NCBI RefSeq assembly: GCF_004348735.1
Contig: NZ_SMKT01000020.1
Span: 1-64,000, forward strand
Source: Actinomadura sp. KC06
Lineage (GTDB): Bacteria; Actinomycetota; Actinomycetes; Streptosporangiales; Streptosporangiaceae
Reading direction: 5' to 3'
DNA length: 64,000 nt
This document shows positions 16,678-23,564 of the stretch, one piece after another (the first letter of the stretch is position 1; each line of letters begins with the position of its first letter). The position numbers were made by a program, and so were the translations under genes. The notes below the pieces were generated by a model. The model worked only from the letters and a program-made list of their open reading frames with translations. It did not search any database and was not told where the DNA came from.

Positions 16678-17988
16678 TCAGTCGCCGAAGACCTGTTTCG
16701 TGTAGGGGTTGGCGAAGCGGCGGTCGGGGTCGAGTTCGTCGCGCAGGGCGCGGAAGTCGCCGAACCTCGGATACACCTTCTCCAGGTACGCGGCGTCTCG
16801 CGTGTGGAGCTTGCCCCAGTGCGGACGTCCGTCGAGGGCGGTCATGATGTCCTCGACGCCGCGGAAGTAGTCCTCGTGCGCGTCGCGGTGGTAGACGTGC
16901 ACGGCGATGAACGCGCTGCGCCGTCCGTGGGCCATCGACAGCCAGGCGTCCTCGCGGGGAAGCATCCGGACCTCGATCGGGAAGCTGATGCGCCAGTCTC
17001 TCCGCGCGAAGAGGGCGCGCAGCTCACGCAGCGCCGGGACGAGTTCCTCGCGCGGGATCGCGTACTCCTGCTCCTTGAAGCGGACGGTCCGCGGACTGGT
17101 GAAGACCTTGTACGAAGTGTCGCTGTAGGCGCGCGCGCCGAGAGCCTTGGCGGAGATGCCGTTCACGAAGCGCGTCGTGCTGGGAACGCGGTGCGTCAGC
17201 CGGTTGACGGCTCCGAACACCGTGTTGGACAGGAACTGGTCGTCCAGCCAGTACTTGAACCTGGACAGCGGCTCCGCGGCACCCTCGACGCGGTTGTTCC
17301 TCTTAGTCAGGCAGCCCTCGGTGTGCGGGAACCAGTAGAACTCGAAGTGCTCGTTGGCGGTGTCGAACTCGTCCAGGCGCGCGAGGACCTCGTCCCACTT
17401 CATCGGTTCCTCCTGTGCCCGCAGGAGGAACGCCGGGACGGTCCGCCAGGTGATGGCGGTGACGACGCCGAGCGCGCCGACGCCCGCGCACGCCGCGTCG
17501 AACAGGTCGGGACGCTCCTTCCGCGAGCAGGTCACGACGGTGCCGTCGGCGAGGACGAGCTCGAGCTCGGCGACCTGGGAGGCCAGCCCGGCGGCGTCGC
17601 GCCCGGTGCCGTGCGTGGCGGTCTGCAGGGCGCCGGCGACGGTCTGCTCCTGGATGTCGCCCATGTTGGCCAGCGCGAGGCCGTGATCGTCCAGGACGCG
17701 GTTGAGCCGGTGCAGCGGCAGCCCCGCCTCGACCGTGACGAGCCCGGACGCGGTGTCGACCGAGCGCACGGCCGTGAGCCCGGCCGGACGCAGCAGGACG
17801 CCCTCCGCGACGGCGGCGCCGGTGAAGGAGTGTCCGGTGCCCGTCATGCGGACCGTGAGGCCGTCGTCGGCGGCCGACCGCACCGCCGCCCCCACCTCGT
17901 CGGCGGTGCGCGGCGTCACGACGCGATGCGGCGTGGCCTGCTGGTTTCCCGCCCAGTTCCGCCACTTCTGGTTGCTCACGGGGGACAT
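16678..17988 (-). CDS. FAD-linked oxidoreductase, D-arabinono-1,4-lactone oxidase family
   Basis: A 436-aa flavoenzyme of the aldonolactone oxidase group. The N-terminal FAD_binding_4 domain has TGTGHSF, whose His is the usual site of covalent FAD attachment, and GDIQEQTVAGALQTATHGTG. The C-terminal ALO domain has RPHWGK and ends FANPYTKQVFGD. Relatives oxidise L-gulono-, D-arabinono- or L-galactono-lactone, or act on xylitol-type polyols; the exact substrate cannot be read here. Its stop is 6 bp from the stop of the convergent gene. Confidence 0.9.
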   Translation of the reverse strand: MSPVSNQKWRNWAGNQQATPHRVVTPRTADEVGAAVRSAADDGLTVRMTGTGHSFTGAAVAEGVLLRPAGLTAVRSVDTASGLVTVEAGLPLHRLNRVLDDHGLALANMGDIQEQTVAGALQTATHGTGRDAAGLASQVAELELVLADGTVVTCSRKERPDLFDAACAGVGALGVVTAITWRTVPAFLLRAQEEPMKWDEVLARLDEFDTANEHFEFYWFPHTEGCLTKRNNRVEGAAEPLSRFKYWLDDQFLSNTVFGAVNRLTHRVPSTTRFVNGISAKALGARAYSDTSYKVFTSPRTVRFKEQEYAIPREELVPALRELRALFARRDWRISFPIEVRMLPREDAWLSMAHGRRSAFIAVHVYHRDAHEDYFRGVEDIMTALDGRPHWGKLHTRDAAYLEKVYPRFGDFRALRDELDPDRRFANPYTKQVFGD

Positions 17989-18106
17989 GCGGTGACTCTA
18001 CTCGGCCGCCGTTCATGAGGAAAGTTCATGTTCTGCTCCGGAAGCACCCGGGGGGAATCCGGCGATACCGTACTATCCGGTCGCATACCGGCTCGCCCAT
18101 GTTCCT

Positions 18107-18141
18107 GTTACATGTGGGAATGAAGTGACAAGGCGGGTAAC
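18107..18141 (+). promoter_or_regulatory. GTNAC repeat cluster, possible MtrA-type site
   Basis: Three GTNAC pentamers, GTTAC (18107-18111), GTGAC (18125-18129) and GTAAC (18137-18141), precede the lytic transglycosylase gene; the last two are 12 bp apart as direct repeats. MtrA, the actinobacterial response regulator of wall-hydrolase genes, binds GTNAC-like direct repeats. A TACTAT -10-like box lies upstream at 18071-18076. Confidence 0.3.
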
Positions 18142-18171
18142 CGTCCTAAGCGACAGTCGTTGGGAAAAGTT

Positions 18172-19416
18172 GTGGCTCCTCCATCAGCACCGCGCACCGA
18201 GCCCGAGCCCCAGCCCGACATGCGACCGCGTAGGCCGAAGCCGGAGAAGAAGCAGCGGAGGCCGCAGAACACCGGCGCGCCTTCCGGGACGCGCCGCCGC
18301 GGACGGGGGCTGCGGCTCGCCGTCGCCGGTATCGCGGTGCTCGCCGTCGCGACCGCGTCCGGCGGTGTGATCGCGGCGCTGACGACGGAGGACGCGGAGC
18401 CCGCCGCCGATTCGTCGCGAGCGCAGCCGCCGCCGAGCGTCCCGCCCGGCGACCCGGTCAACGTGGCCACCGGCGGCGAGGTCGCCCCGCTGCGGCGCGT
18501 GGTCCCGCCGGACGTGCTGGCGGTCGGCCGCGGCTCGATCCCCGCCGCCAAGATCAAGAAGATCGCGTCGCTGGGCCGGGTCAGCGACGTCGTGGCGGTC
18601 GCGGGCGGCGCCGTCCAGCTCCAGGGGCGGCAGGTCAACGCGTTCGCCGTCGACCCGTCGGCGTTCCGCTCGTGGACGCCGCCCGGAACCGCGAAGAACA
18701 ACGCCCTGTGGGAGGCGCTGGCCGCCGACCGGTTCGTCGTGTCCACGGCCGCCGCGGAGCATCTCCGGCTCAACCGGGGCATGCGGTACCCGGTGGTCGG
18801 ACGGACGATGCCCGAGCTGACGATGGGCGGCGCCGGACCCCTCGGCCTGCCCGGCATCGACATGCTCGTCAGCGGGAGCTCCGGAGGCCGGATCGGACTC
18901 GTCCCGAACGTGGCGGTCCTGGTCAACGCGCCCGGCGTGAGCCCGGCCAAGGTCGTCAAAGCCGTGACCAAGGTCCTCGGGCCCGGCACGAACGTCGTCA
19001 ACCTGCACGACTACCAGACGCCCGGCGACGGCGGCCGTCCGAGCAGCTACCTGGACCTGTACAAGGAGGCGGCCACCGCGTGCCGGGGCCTGTCCTGGAC
19101 GGTCCTCGCCGCGATCGGCCAGGTCGAGAGCGACCACGGCCGCAACGCGGGCCGGTCCAGCGCGGGCGCGCTCGGGCCGATGCAGTTCATGCCCGCGACG
19201 TGGAAGGCGTACGGGGTGGACGGCGACCGCGACGGCAGGGCCGACATCATGAACCCCTACGACGCCATCCCCGGAGCAGCGAAATACCTGTGCGCGAACG
19301 GTGCTGGCAGGGGCGGCAAGCAGCTCTACAACGCGGTGTACCAGTACAACCATGCCCACTGGTACGTCCAGAAGGTCCTCAGCCTCGCCCGCGCGTACGC
19401 CGCACGGTTCAGCTGA
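18172..19416 (+). CDS. secreted or anchored lytic murein transglycosylase
   Basis: A 414-aa protein with a basic, Pro-rich cytoplasmic start, a membrane helix (LRLAVAGIAVLAVATASGGV, about residues 45-65), a linker and a middle domain of unknown type. The C-terminal SLT (goose-lysozyme-like) domain has catalytic Glu in AIGQVESDHGR, then GALGPMQFMPATWKAYG. It would cleave the glycan strands of peptidoglycan outside the membrane. The start is uncertain: GTG 18172 has GGGAAAAG before it, TTG 18160 and ATG 18220 are alternatives. hemH follows 12 bp after the stop. Confidence 0.85.
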   Translation: MAPPSAPRTEPEPQPDMRPRRPKPEKKQRRPQNTGAPSGTRRRGRGLRLAVAGIAVLAVATASGGVIAALTTEDAEPAADSSRAQPPPSVPPGDPVNVATGGEVAPLRRVVPPDVLAVGRGSIPAAKIKKIASLGRVSDVVAVAGGAVQLQGRQVNAFAVDPSAFRSWTPPGTAKNNALWEALAADRFVVSTAAAEHLRLNRGMRYPVVGRTMPELTMGGAGPLGLPGIDMLVSGSSGGRIGLVPNVAVLVNAPGVSPAKVVKAVTKVLGPGTNVVNLHDYQTPGDGGRPSSYLDLYKEAATACRGLSWTVLAAIGQVESDHGRNAGRSSAGALGPMQFMPATWKAYGVDGDRDGRADIMNPYDAIPGAAKYLCANGAGRGGKQLYNAVYQYNHAHWYVQKVLSLARAYAARFS

Positions 19417-19428
19417 TTGGATAGAAGC

Positions 19429-20337
19429 ATGACGTCGTATGACGCGTTGCTTCTGCTGTCCTTCGGGGGGCCGGAGGGGCCCGAGGACGTGATCCCGTTC
19501 CTGGAGAACGTGACCCGTGGCCGCAATATCCCACGGGAGCGCCTGGAAGAGGTGGGGGAGCACTACTACATGTTCGGCGGGGTCAGCCCCATCAACCAGC
19601 AGTGCCGCGACCTCAAGGCCGCGATCGAGGCCGATTTCGCCGCCCACGGCGTGGATCTGCCCGTCTACTGGGGCAACCGGAACTGGACCCCGTACCTGGC
19701 CGACACCGTCCGGCAGATGAAGGCGGACGGTGTGCGCCGGGCGGCCGCTTTCGTCACGTCCGCCTACAGCGGCTACTCCACCAACGACCAGTACCTCAAC
19801 GACATTGCGCGCGCGCGCCAAGAGGTGCCGGACGCGCCTGAGATAGACAAGCTGCCCGTCTACTGCGACAGGCCCGGCTTCATCGAACCGTTCGTGGACG
19901 CCGCAAAAGACGCTCTGAGCCGTCTCCCAGAAGACGCACGGTTGGTCTTCACCGCGCACAGCGTGCCGCTGTCCCAGCCCAACCGGGACCTTTACGCCGA
20001 TGAGCTGGAGACGGCCGCGCGGACGGTCGTGCAGAAGGCGGCCCCTGGAACGCCGTGGGACCTCGTCTACCAGAGCCGCAGCGGCCCTCCCACGCAACCG
20101 TGGCTGGAGCCGCAGATCACCGACCATCTGGAGAAGCTGCACGGCGAAGGCGTCCGCGCCGTCGCGGTCGTGCCGATCGGGTTCGTCTCCGACCACATGG
20201 AGGTCAAGTTCGACCTCGACGTCGAGGCCGCGGAACGCGCCGCCGACCTCGGCATCGCGTTCGCGCGGGCCGCCACCCCCGGCACCGACCCCAGGTTCGC
20301 CGCCCTGCCCCGCCACCTTCTGGCCGAGACGAAATGA
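19429..20337 (+). CDS. hemH: ferrochelatase (coproporphyrin III type)
   Basis: A 302-aa ferrochelatase that inserts Fe2+ into the macrocycle; in actinobacteria the substrate is coproporphyrin III (CpfC), the last-but-one step of the coproheme pathway. The catalytic His is in TAHSVP and the conserved Glu in [26 protein letters not shown] at the start and [14 protein letters not shown] are family motifs. The ATG at 19429 has only a weak AGAAG ahead of it and may be read through from the upstream gene. IMPase follows. Confidence 0.95.
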   Translation: MTSYDALLLLSFGGPEGPEDVIPFLENVTRGRNIPRERLEEVGEHYYMFGGVSPINQQCRDLKAAIEADFAAHGVDLPVYWGNRNWTPYLADTVRQMKADGVRRAAAFVTSAYSGYSTNDQYLNDIARARQEVPDAPEIDKLPVYCDRPGFIEPFVDAAKDALSRLPEDARLVFTAHSVPLSQPNRDLYADELETAARTVVQKAAPGTPWDLVYQSRSGPPTQPWLEPQITDHLEKLHGEGVRAVAVVPIGFVSDHMEVKFDLDVEAAERAADLGIAFARAATPGTDPRFAALPRHLLAETK

Positions 20338-20355
20338 GCGAAGCGAACCGGGGGG

Positions 20356-20377
20356 CGTGGGGGGTCGTCCCCCCACG
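20356..20377 (+). repeat. hairpin of a GC-rich intergenic element
   Basis: A perfect 9-bp stem, CGTGGGGGG-TCGT-CCCCCCACG, ends 4 nt before the ribosome binding site (AGGAG) of the next gene. With the preceding AGCGAAGCGAACCGG string it resembles small dispersed repeats seen in actinomycete genomes. It may reduce expression of the downstream gene or stabilise the hemH mRNA (inference). Confidence 0.6.
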
Positions 20378-20386
20378 AGGAGCACG

Positions 20387-21196
20387 ATGAGCCTGGCGGA
20401 CGACCTCCTGGAGCTGGCCGCCGAGACCGCGCGGGAGGCCGGCCGGATGCTGGTCGACAAGCGTCCGGCGGGCGGCCCGGACGTCGTGGGGACCAAGTCG
20501 TCCCCGACCGACGTCGTCACCCGCCTGGACCGCGCCGCCGAGCAGCTGATCATCGAGCGGATCCGGGCCGCCCGCCCCGACGACGCGTTCCTCGGCGAGG
20601 AGGGCGGCGACCGGGCCGGCGGCAGCGGCGTCCGCTGGGTGGTCGACCCGATCGACGGGACCGTCAACTACCTCTACGACCTGCCCGACTGGGCGGTCAG
20701 CATCGCCGCCGAGGTGGACGGCACGGCCGTCGCCGGGGTCGTGGAGATCCCGCGCCGGGGCGAGTCGTACACGGCCGTGCGCGGCGAGGGCGCCCTCCAG
20801 CACGGCGCGTCCGGCACGCGCGAACTCCGCGTGAACTCTCGGGTGCCGCTCGACAAGGCGCTGGTGGCCACGGGGTTCGGCTACGCGGCCGGACGGCGCG
20901 CCAGGCAGGCGCGGGTCCTCACGGGCGTGCTGCCGAACGTCCGCGACATCCGGCGCGGCGGCTCCTGCTGCGTCGACCTGTGCTCGCTCGCGGCCGGACG
21001 GGTCGACGCCTACTACGAGCGCGGCGTCCAGGCGTGGGACATCGCCGCCGGCGGGCTGATCGTCCGGGAGGCGGGCGGACGCGTCGAGGGCCTGCACGGC
21101 GCCGCGCCCGGCCCGGAACTGACCATCGCAGCAGCCCCGGGCACCTTCGAGGCCCTCCACGACCTCCTGGCGCCACTGGACCCGCTCGGCGACTGA
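20387..21196 (+). CDS. inositol monophosphatase family phosphatase
   Basis: A 269-aa Mg2+-dependent phosphatase of the IMPase/FBPase/CysQ fold. Metal ligands are in FLGEEGG and VVDPIDGTVNYLYDLPD, and the C-terminal motif is VQAWDIAAGGLIVREAGG. It is likely to act on inositol-1-phosphate, a precursor step for inositol lipids and mycothiol, though other sugar phosphates are possible. A good ribosome binding site (GAGGAGCACG) precedes the ATG. It follows hemH, as it does in Streptomyces to my knowledge. Confidence 0.9.
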   Translation: MSLADDLLELAAETAREAGRMLVDKRPAGGPDVVGTKSSPTDVVTRLDRAAEQLIIERIRAARPDDAFLGEEGGDRAGGSGVRWVVDPIDGTVNYLYDLPDWAVSIAAEVDGTAVAGVVEIPRRGESYTAVRGEGALQHGASGTRELRVNSRVPLDKALVATGFGYAAGRRARQARVLTGVLPNVRDIRRGGSCCVDLCSLAAGRVDAYYERGVQAWDIAAGGLIVREAGGRVEGLHGAAPGPELTIAAAPGTFEALHDLLAPLDPLGD

Positions 21197-21209
21197 TCCG
21201 GGACATGGA

Positions 21210-21248
21210 ACGGGGAGCCCGGGACCGCACATGTCCCGGGCTCCCCGT
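21210..21248. terminator. bidirectional hairpin terminator after the IMPase gene
   Basis: A perfect 16-bp stem (ACGGGGAGCCCGGGAC / GTCCCGGGCTCCCCGT) with a 7-nt loop lies between two convergent genes. Confidence 0.85.
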
Positions 21249-21263
21249 GTCGCTCGCGCGTTC

Positions 21264-21440
21264 TCAGTCGCAGCGGGGCGGCTCTACACCGATGTCGTTG
21301 TTCGCTGCGATCCGGCGCAGGTCGTTGATCTCCTCCTGGCGAATGTCCGCCAGGTAGGTGTCTCCTTCTGCATGGGCGCTTCGCAGCGACGCGTACGCGT
21401 CATCGAGTCGCTGCTGGATCATTCGTGACAACTCGCCCAT
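21264..21440 (-). CDS. 58-aa conserved-type small helical protein
   Basis: A short gene encoding 58 residues that begins MGELSRMIQQRLDDAYASLR and ends GVEPPRCD. It is soluble, charged and predicted to be mostly helical, with no membrane segment. An excellent ribosome binding site (GGGAGGAGG) sits 4 nt before the ATG, and a terminator lies just past its stop at 21210-21248, so it has the marks of a real gene. It is divergent from the two-component system and might share its promoter region. I do not know the family. Confidence 0.75.
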   Translation of the reverse strand: MGELSRMIQQRLDDAYASLRSAHAEGDTYLADIRQEEINDLRRIAANNDIGVEPPRCD

Positions 21441-21570
21441 AGGCCTCCTCCCGGATCGTGCCCATGCCTACCCAGGCCTAGGCTGAAGGTAAACCTGAAC
21501 CCTGATGCAATTTTCGCGGATTCTTGCGCCGCTGCCACCACGGCGCTGACAACGATCATCTGAACAGGTG

Positions 21571-21588
21571 TTTACGGGCGTCTTACGG
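21571..21588 (+). promoter_or_regulatory. 11-bp-spaced direct repeat, possible response-regulator site
   Basis: TTACGG occurs at 21572-21577 and again at 21583-21588, exactly one DNA turn apart (11 bp), 61 bp before the response-regulator start. OmpR-family regulators bind such direct repeats as tandem dimers, so this may be autoregulation. Confidence 0.4.
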
Positions 21589-21648
21589 CTCCCGTGGCAT
21601 ATCTGGAGGCCGGGACGGGCCCCGTCCCGGCCCATGGAGGGGGACCTC

Positions 21649-22302
21649 GTGCGTGTTCTAGTCGTCGAGGACGAGCGGGTGCTCGCCGACGCGATCGCCA
21701 CCGGCCTGCGCAGGGAGACGCTGGCCGTGGACGTCGCCTACGACGGCGCCGGCGCGCTGGAGCGGGCCGGCGTCAACGAGTACGACGTGATCGTGCTCGA
21801 CCGCGACCTGCCCAAGGTCCACGGCGACGACGTCTGCAAGCAGCTCGTCGCGCAGCGCTACCCGGCGCGGATCATCATGCTGACCGCCGCGGGCGAGCTG
21901 GACGACCGCGTCGAGGGCCTGTCCATCGGCGCCGACGACTACCTCGCCAAGCCGTTCGCGTTCGCCGAGCTGATCGCCCGGGTGCGGGCCCTCGGCCGCC
22001 GCGCCGCCGCGCCGCTGCCGCCCGTCCTGGAGCGCGCCGGGATCAGCCTCGACCCGGCCCGCCGCGAGGTCGCGCGGGACGGCCGCCCCGTCGAGCTGAC
22101 CCGCAAGGAGTTCGCCGTCCTGGAGGTCCTGCTCAGCGCGGACGGCGCCGTCGTCAGCTCCGAGCAGCTCCTGGAGAAGGCCTGGGACGAGCACATCGAC
22201 CCGTTCACGAACGTCGTCCGCGTCACGATGATGACGCTGCGCAAGAAGCTCGGCGACCCCCCGGTGATCGAGACCGTGCCCGGTGTGGGATACCGGCTGT
22301 GA
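21649..22302 (+). CDS. OmpR-family response regulator (CutR-like)
   Basis: A 217-aa two-component regulator. The receiver domain starts VRVLVVEDERVL, has the phospho-acceptor Asp in VLDRDLP, a conserved Thr in MLTAAG and Lys in YLAKPFAF. The C-terminal winged helix (ELTRKEFAVLEVLL to PGVGYRL) binds DNA. GTG 21649 has GGAGGGGG 8 nt upstream; an ATG at 21634 is a weaker alternative. The kinase gene starts inside its stop (GTGA). Its place after hemH-IMPase and before DUF4193 matches Streptomyces cutRS. Confidence 0.92.
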   Translation: MRVLVVEDERVLADAIATGLRRETLAVDVAYDGAGALERAGVNEYDVIVLDRDLPKVHGDDVCKQLVAQRYPARIIMLTAAGELDDRVEGLSIGADDYLAKPFAFAELIARVRALGRRAAAPLPPVLERAGISLDPARREVARDGRPVELTRKEFAVLEVLLSADGAVVSSEQLLEKAWDEHIDPFTNVVRVTMMTLRKKLGDPPVIETVPGVGYRL

Positions 22303-23549
22303 CCACCGAACCCGAACCCCGCGACGGCACGGAGACGTCCGGCGGCGGCCCGTGGCGGCGGCCCGGCCCGCAGCAGGTCCCGCAGCCCGCCCAGGCGCCC
22401 AAGGGCATGTGGCGCGGCGACGGCGGCGGGACGTTCGGCGAGATGAAGGCGCTGCCCCGCATGAGCGTCCGGCTGCGGCTCACCCTCCTGTACGGGCTGC
22501 TGTTCTTCATGGCGGGCGCGCTGCTGCTGTTCGTGATGTCGGTGCTGATGGCCGACATCCTCGGCGGCGTCAAGGTGATCGGCTTCAACATCTCCGACGA
22601 GGAGGCCGCCGCGCTGCAGCGCCAGTTCGTCGAGCAGACGATGCGCCAGCTCGTCGGACGGTCGCTGCTCGCGCTCGGCGGCGTCGGGGTCATCACGCTG
22701 GTGCTCGGCTGGTTCGTCGCCGACCGGGCGCTCAGCCCGCTGCAGCGGGTCACCACCACCGCGCGCCGCCTGTCGGAGAGCACGCTGCACGAGCGGATCG
22801 CGCTGGAGGGCCCGGACGACGAGATCAAGGAGCTGGCCGACACCTTCGACGCGATGCTCGAACGGCTCGGGATGGCGTTCGACTCCCAGCGCCGGTTCGT
22901 CGCGAACGCCTCCCACGAGCTGCGCACCCCGCTCGCGATCAACCGGACGCTGCTGGAGGTCGCGCTCGGCGACCCGGACGTCTCCGACGACCTGCGCGCC
23001 GTCGGCCGGACGCTCCTCGCCACCAACGCCAGGCACGAGCGGCTCATCGAGGGCCTGCTGCTGCTCGCCCGCAGCGAGCGGGAGCTCGCGACCCGCACCC
23101 CGGTCGACCTGGCCGAGGTGGCGACGACGGTGCTGGAGCACTCCGCGCGCGGCGACCACGACCTCGACGTGTCCGTCCATCCGGAGCTGACGTCGGGGAA
23201 GGCGCTCGGCGACCCGGTGCTGCTGGAGCACCTGGTGTCCAACCTCGTCGAGAACGCGATCAAGCACAACGTCGAGGACGGCGGCGAGCTGTGGATCCGC
23301 ACCGGCATGCTGGAGGGCTACGCCACCATCCAGGTCGAGAACACCGGCCCCGCCGTGCCCGCCTACGAGGTGGAGCGGCTGTTCGAGCCGTTCCGGCGGC
23401 TGAACGCCGACCGCGTCGAGTCGGCCAAGGGCGCCGGGCTCGGGCTGTCGATCGTCCGGTCGGTGGTGCTGGCGCACCGGGGCGCCGTGTACGCGGCGCC
23501 GCGGCCCGGCGGCGGGCTGATCGTCACCGTGCGCCTCCCGCCGGGCTGA
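22299..23549 (+). CDS. sensor histidine kinase (CutS-like)
   Basis: A 416-aa membrane kinase. A Pro/Gly-rich cytoplasmic tail is followed by TM1 (LLYGLLFFMAGALLLFVMSV, about residues 62-83), a short extracytoplasmic loop of about 45 residues, TM2 (about 127-147), HAMP, the HisKA motif ANASHELRTPLA and an HATPase domain (NLVENAIKHN, GAGLGLSIV). It should phosphorylate the regulator encoded just upstream. The sensor loop has no Cys; if, as I recall, Streptomyces CutS senses through conserved cysteines, this copy would differ. Confidence 0.92.
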   Translation: MTTEPEPRDGTETSGGGPWRRPGPQQVPQPAQAPKGMWRGDGGGTFGEMKALPRMSVRLRLTLLYGLLFFMAGALLLFVMSVLMADILGGVKVIGFNISDEEAAALQRQFVEQTMRQLVGRSLLALGGVGVITLVLGWFVADRALSPLQRVTTTARRLSESTLHERIALEGPDDEIKELADTFDAMLERLGMAFDSQRRFVANASHELRTPLAINRTLLEVALGDPDVSDDLRAVGRTLLATNARHERLIEGLLLLARSERELATRTPVDLAEVATTVLEHSARGDHDLDVSVHPELTSGKALGDPVLLEHLVSNLVENAIKHNVEDGGELWIRTGMLEGYATIQVENTGPAVPAYEVERLFEPFRRLNADRVESAKGAGLGLSIVRSVVLAHRGAVYAAPRPGGGLIVTVRLPPG

Positions 23550-23564
23550 TTCCCCGGGCGGGCC

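Noticed and set aside
18060..18160. c-di-AMP (ydaO-type) riboswitch before the lytic transglycosylase
   Set aside because: Such switches control wall hydrolases in actinomycetes, but I cannot find the conserved cores in this leader.
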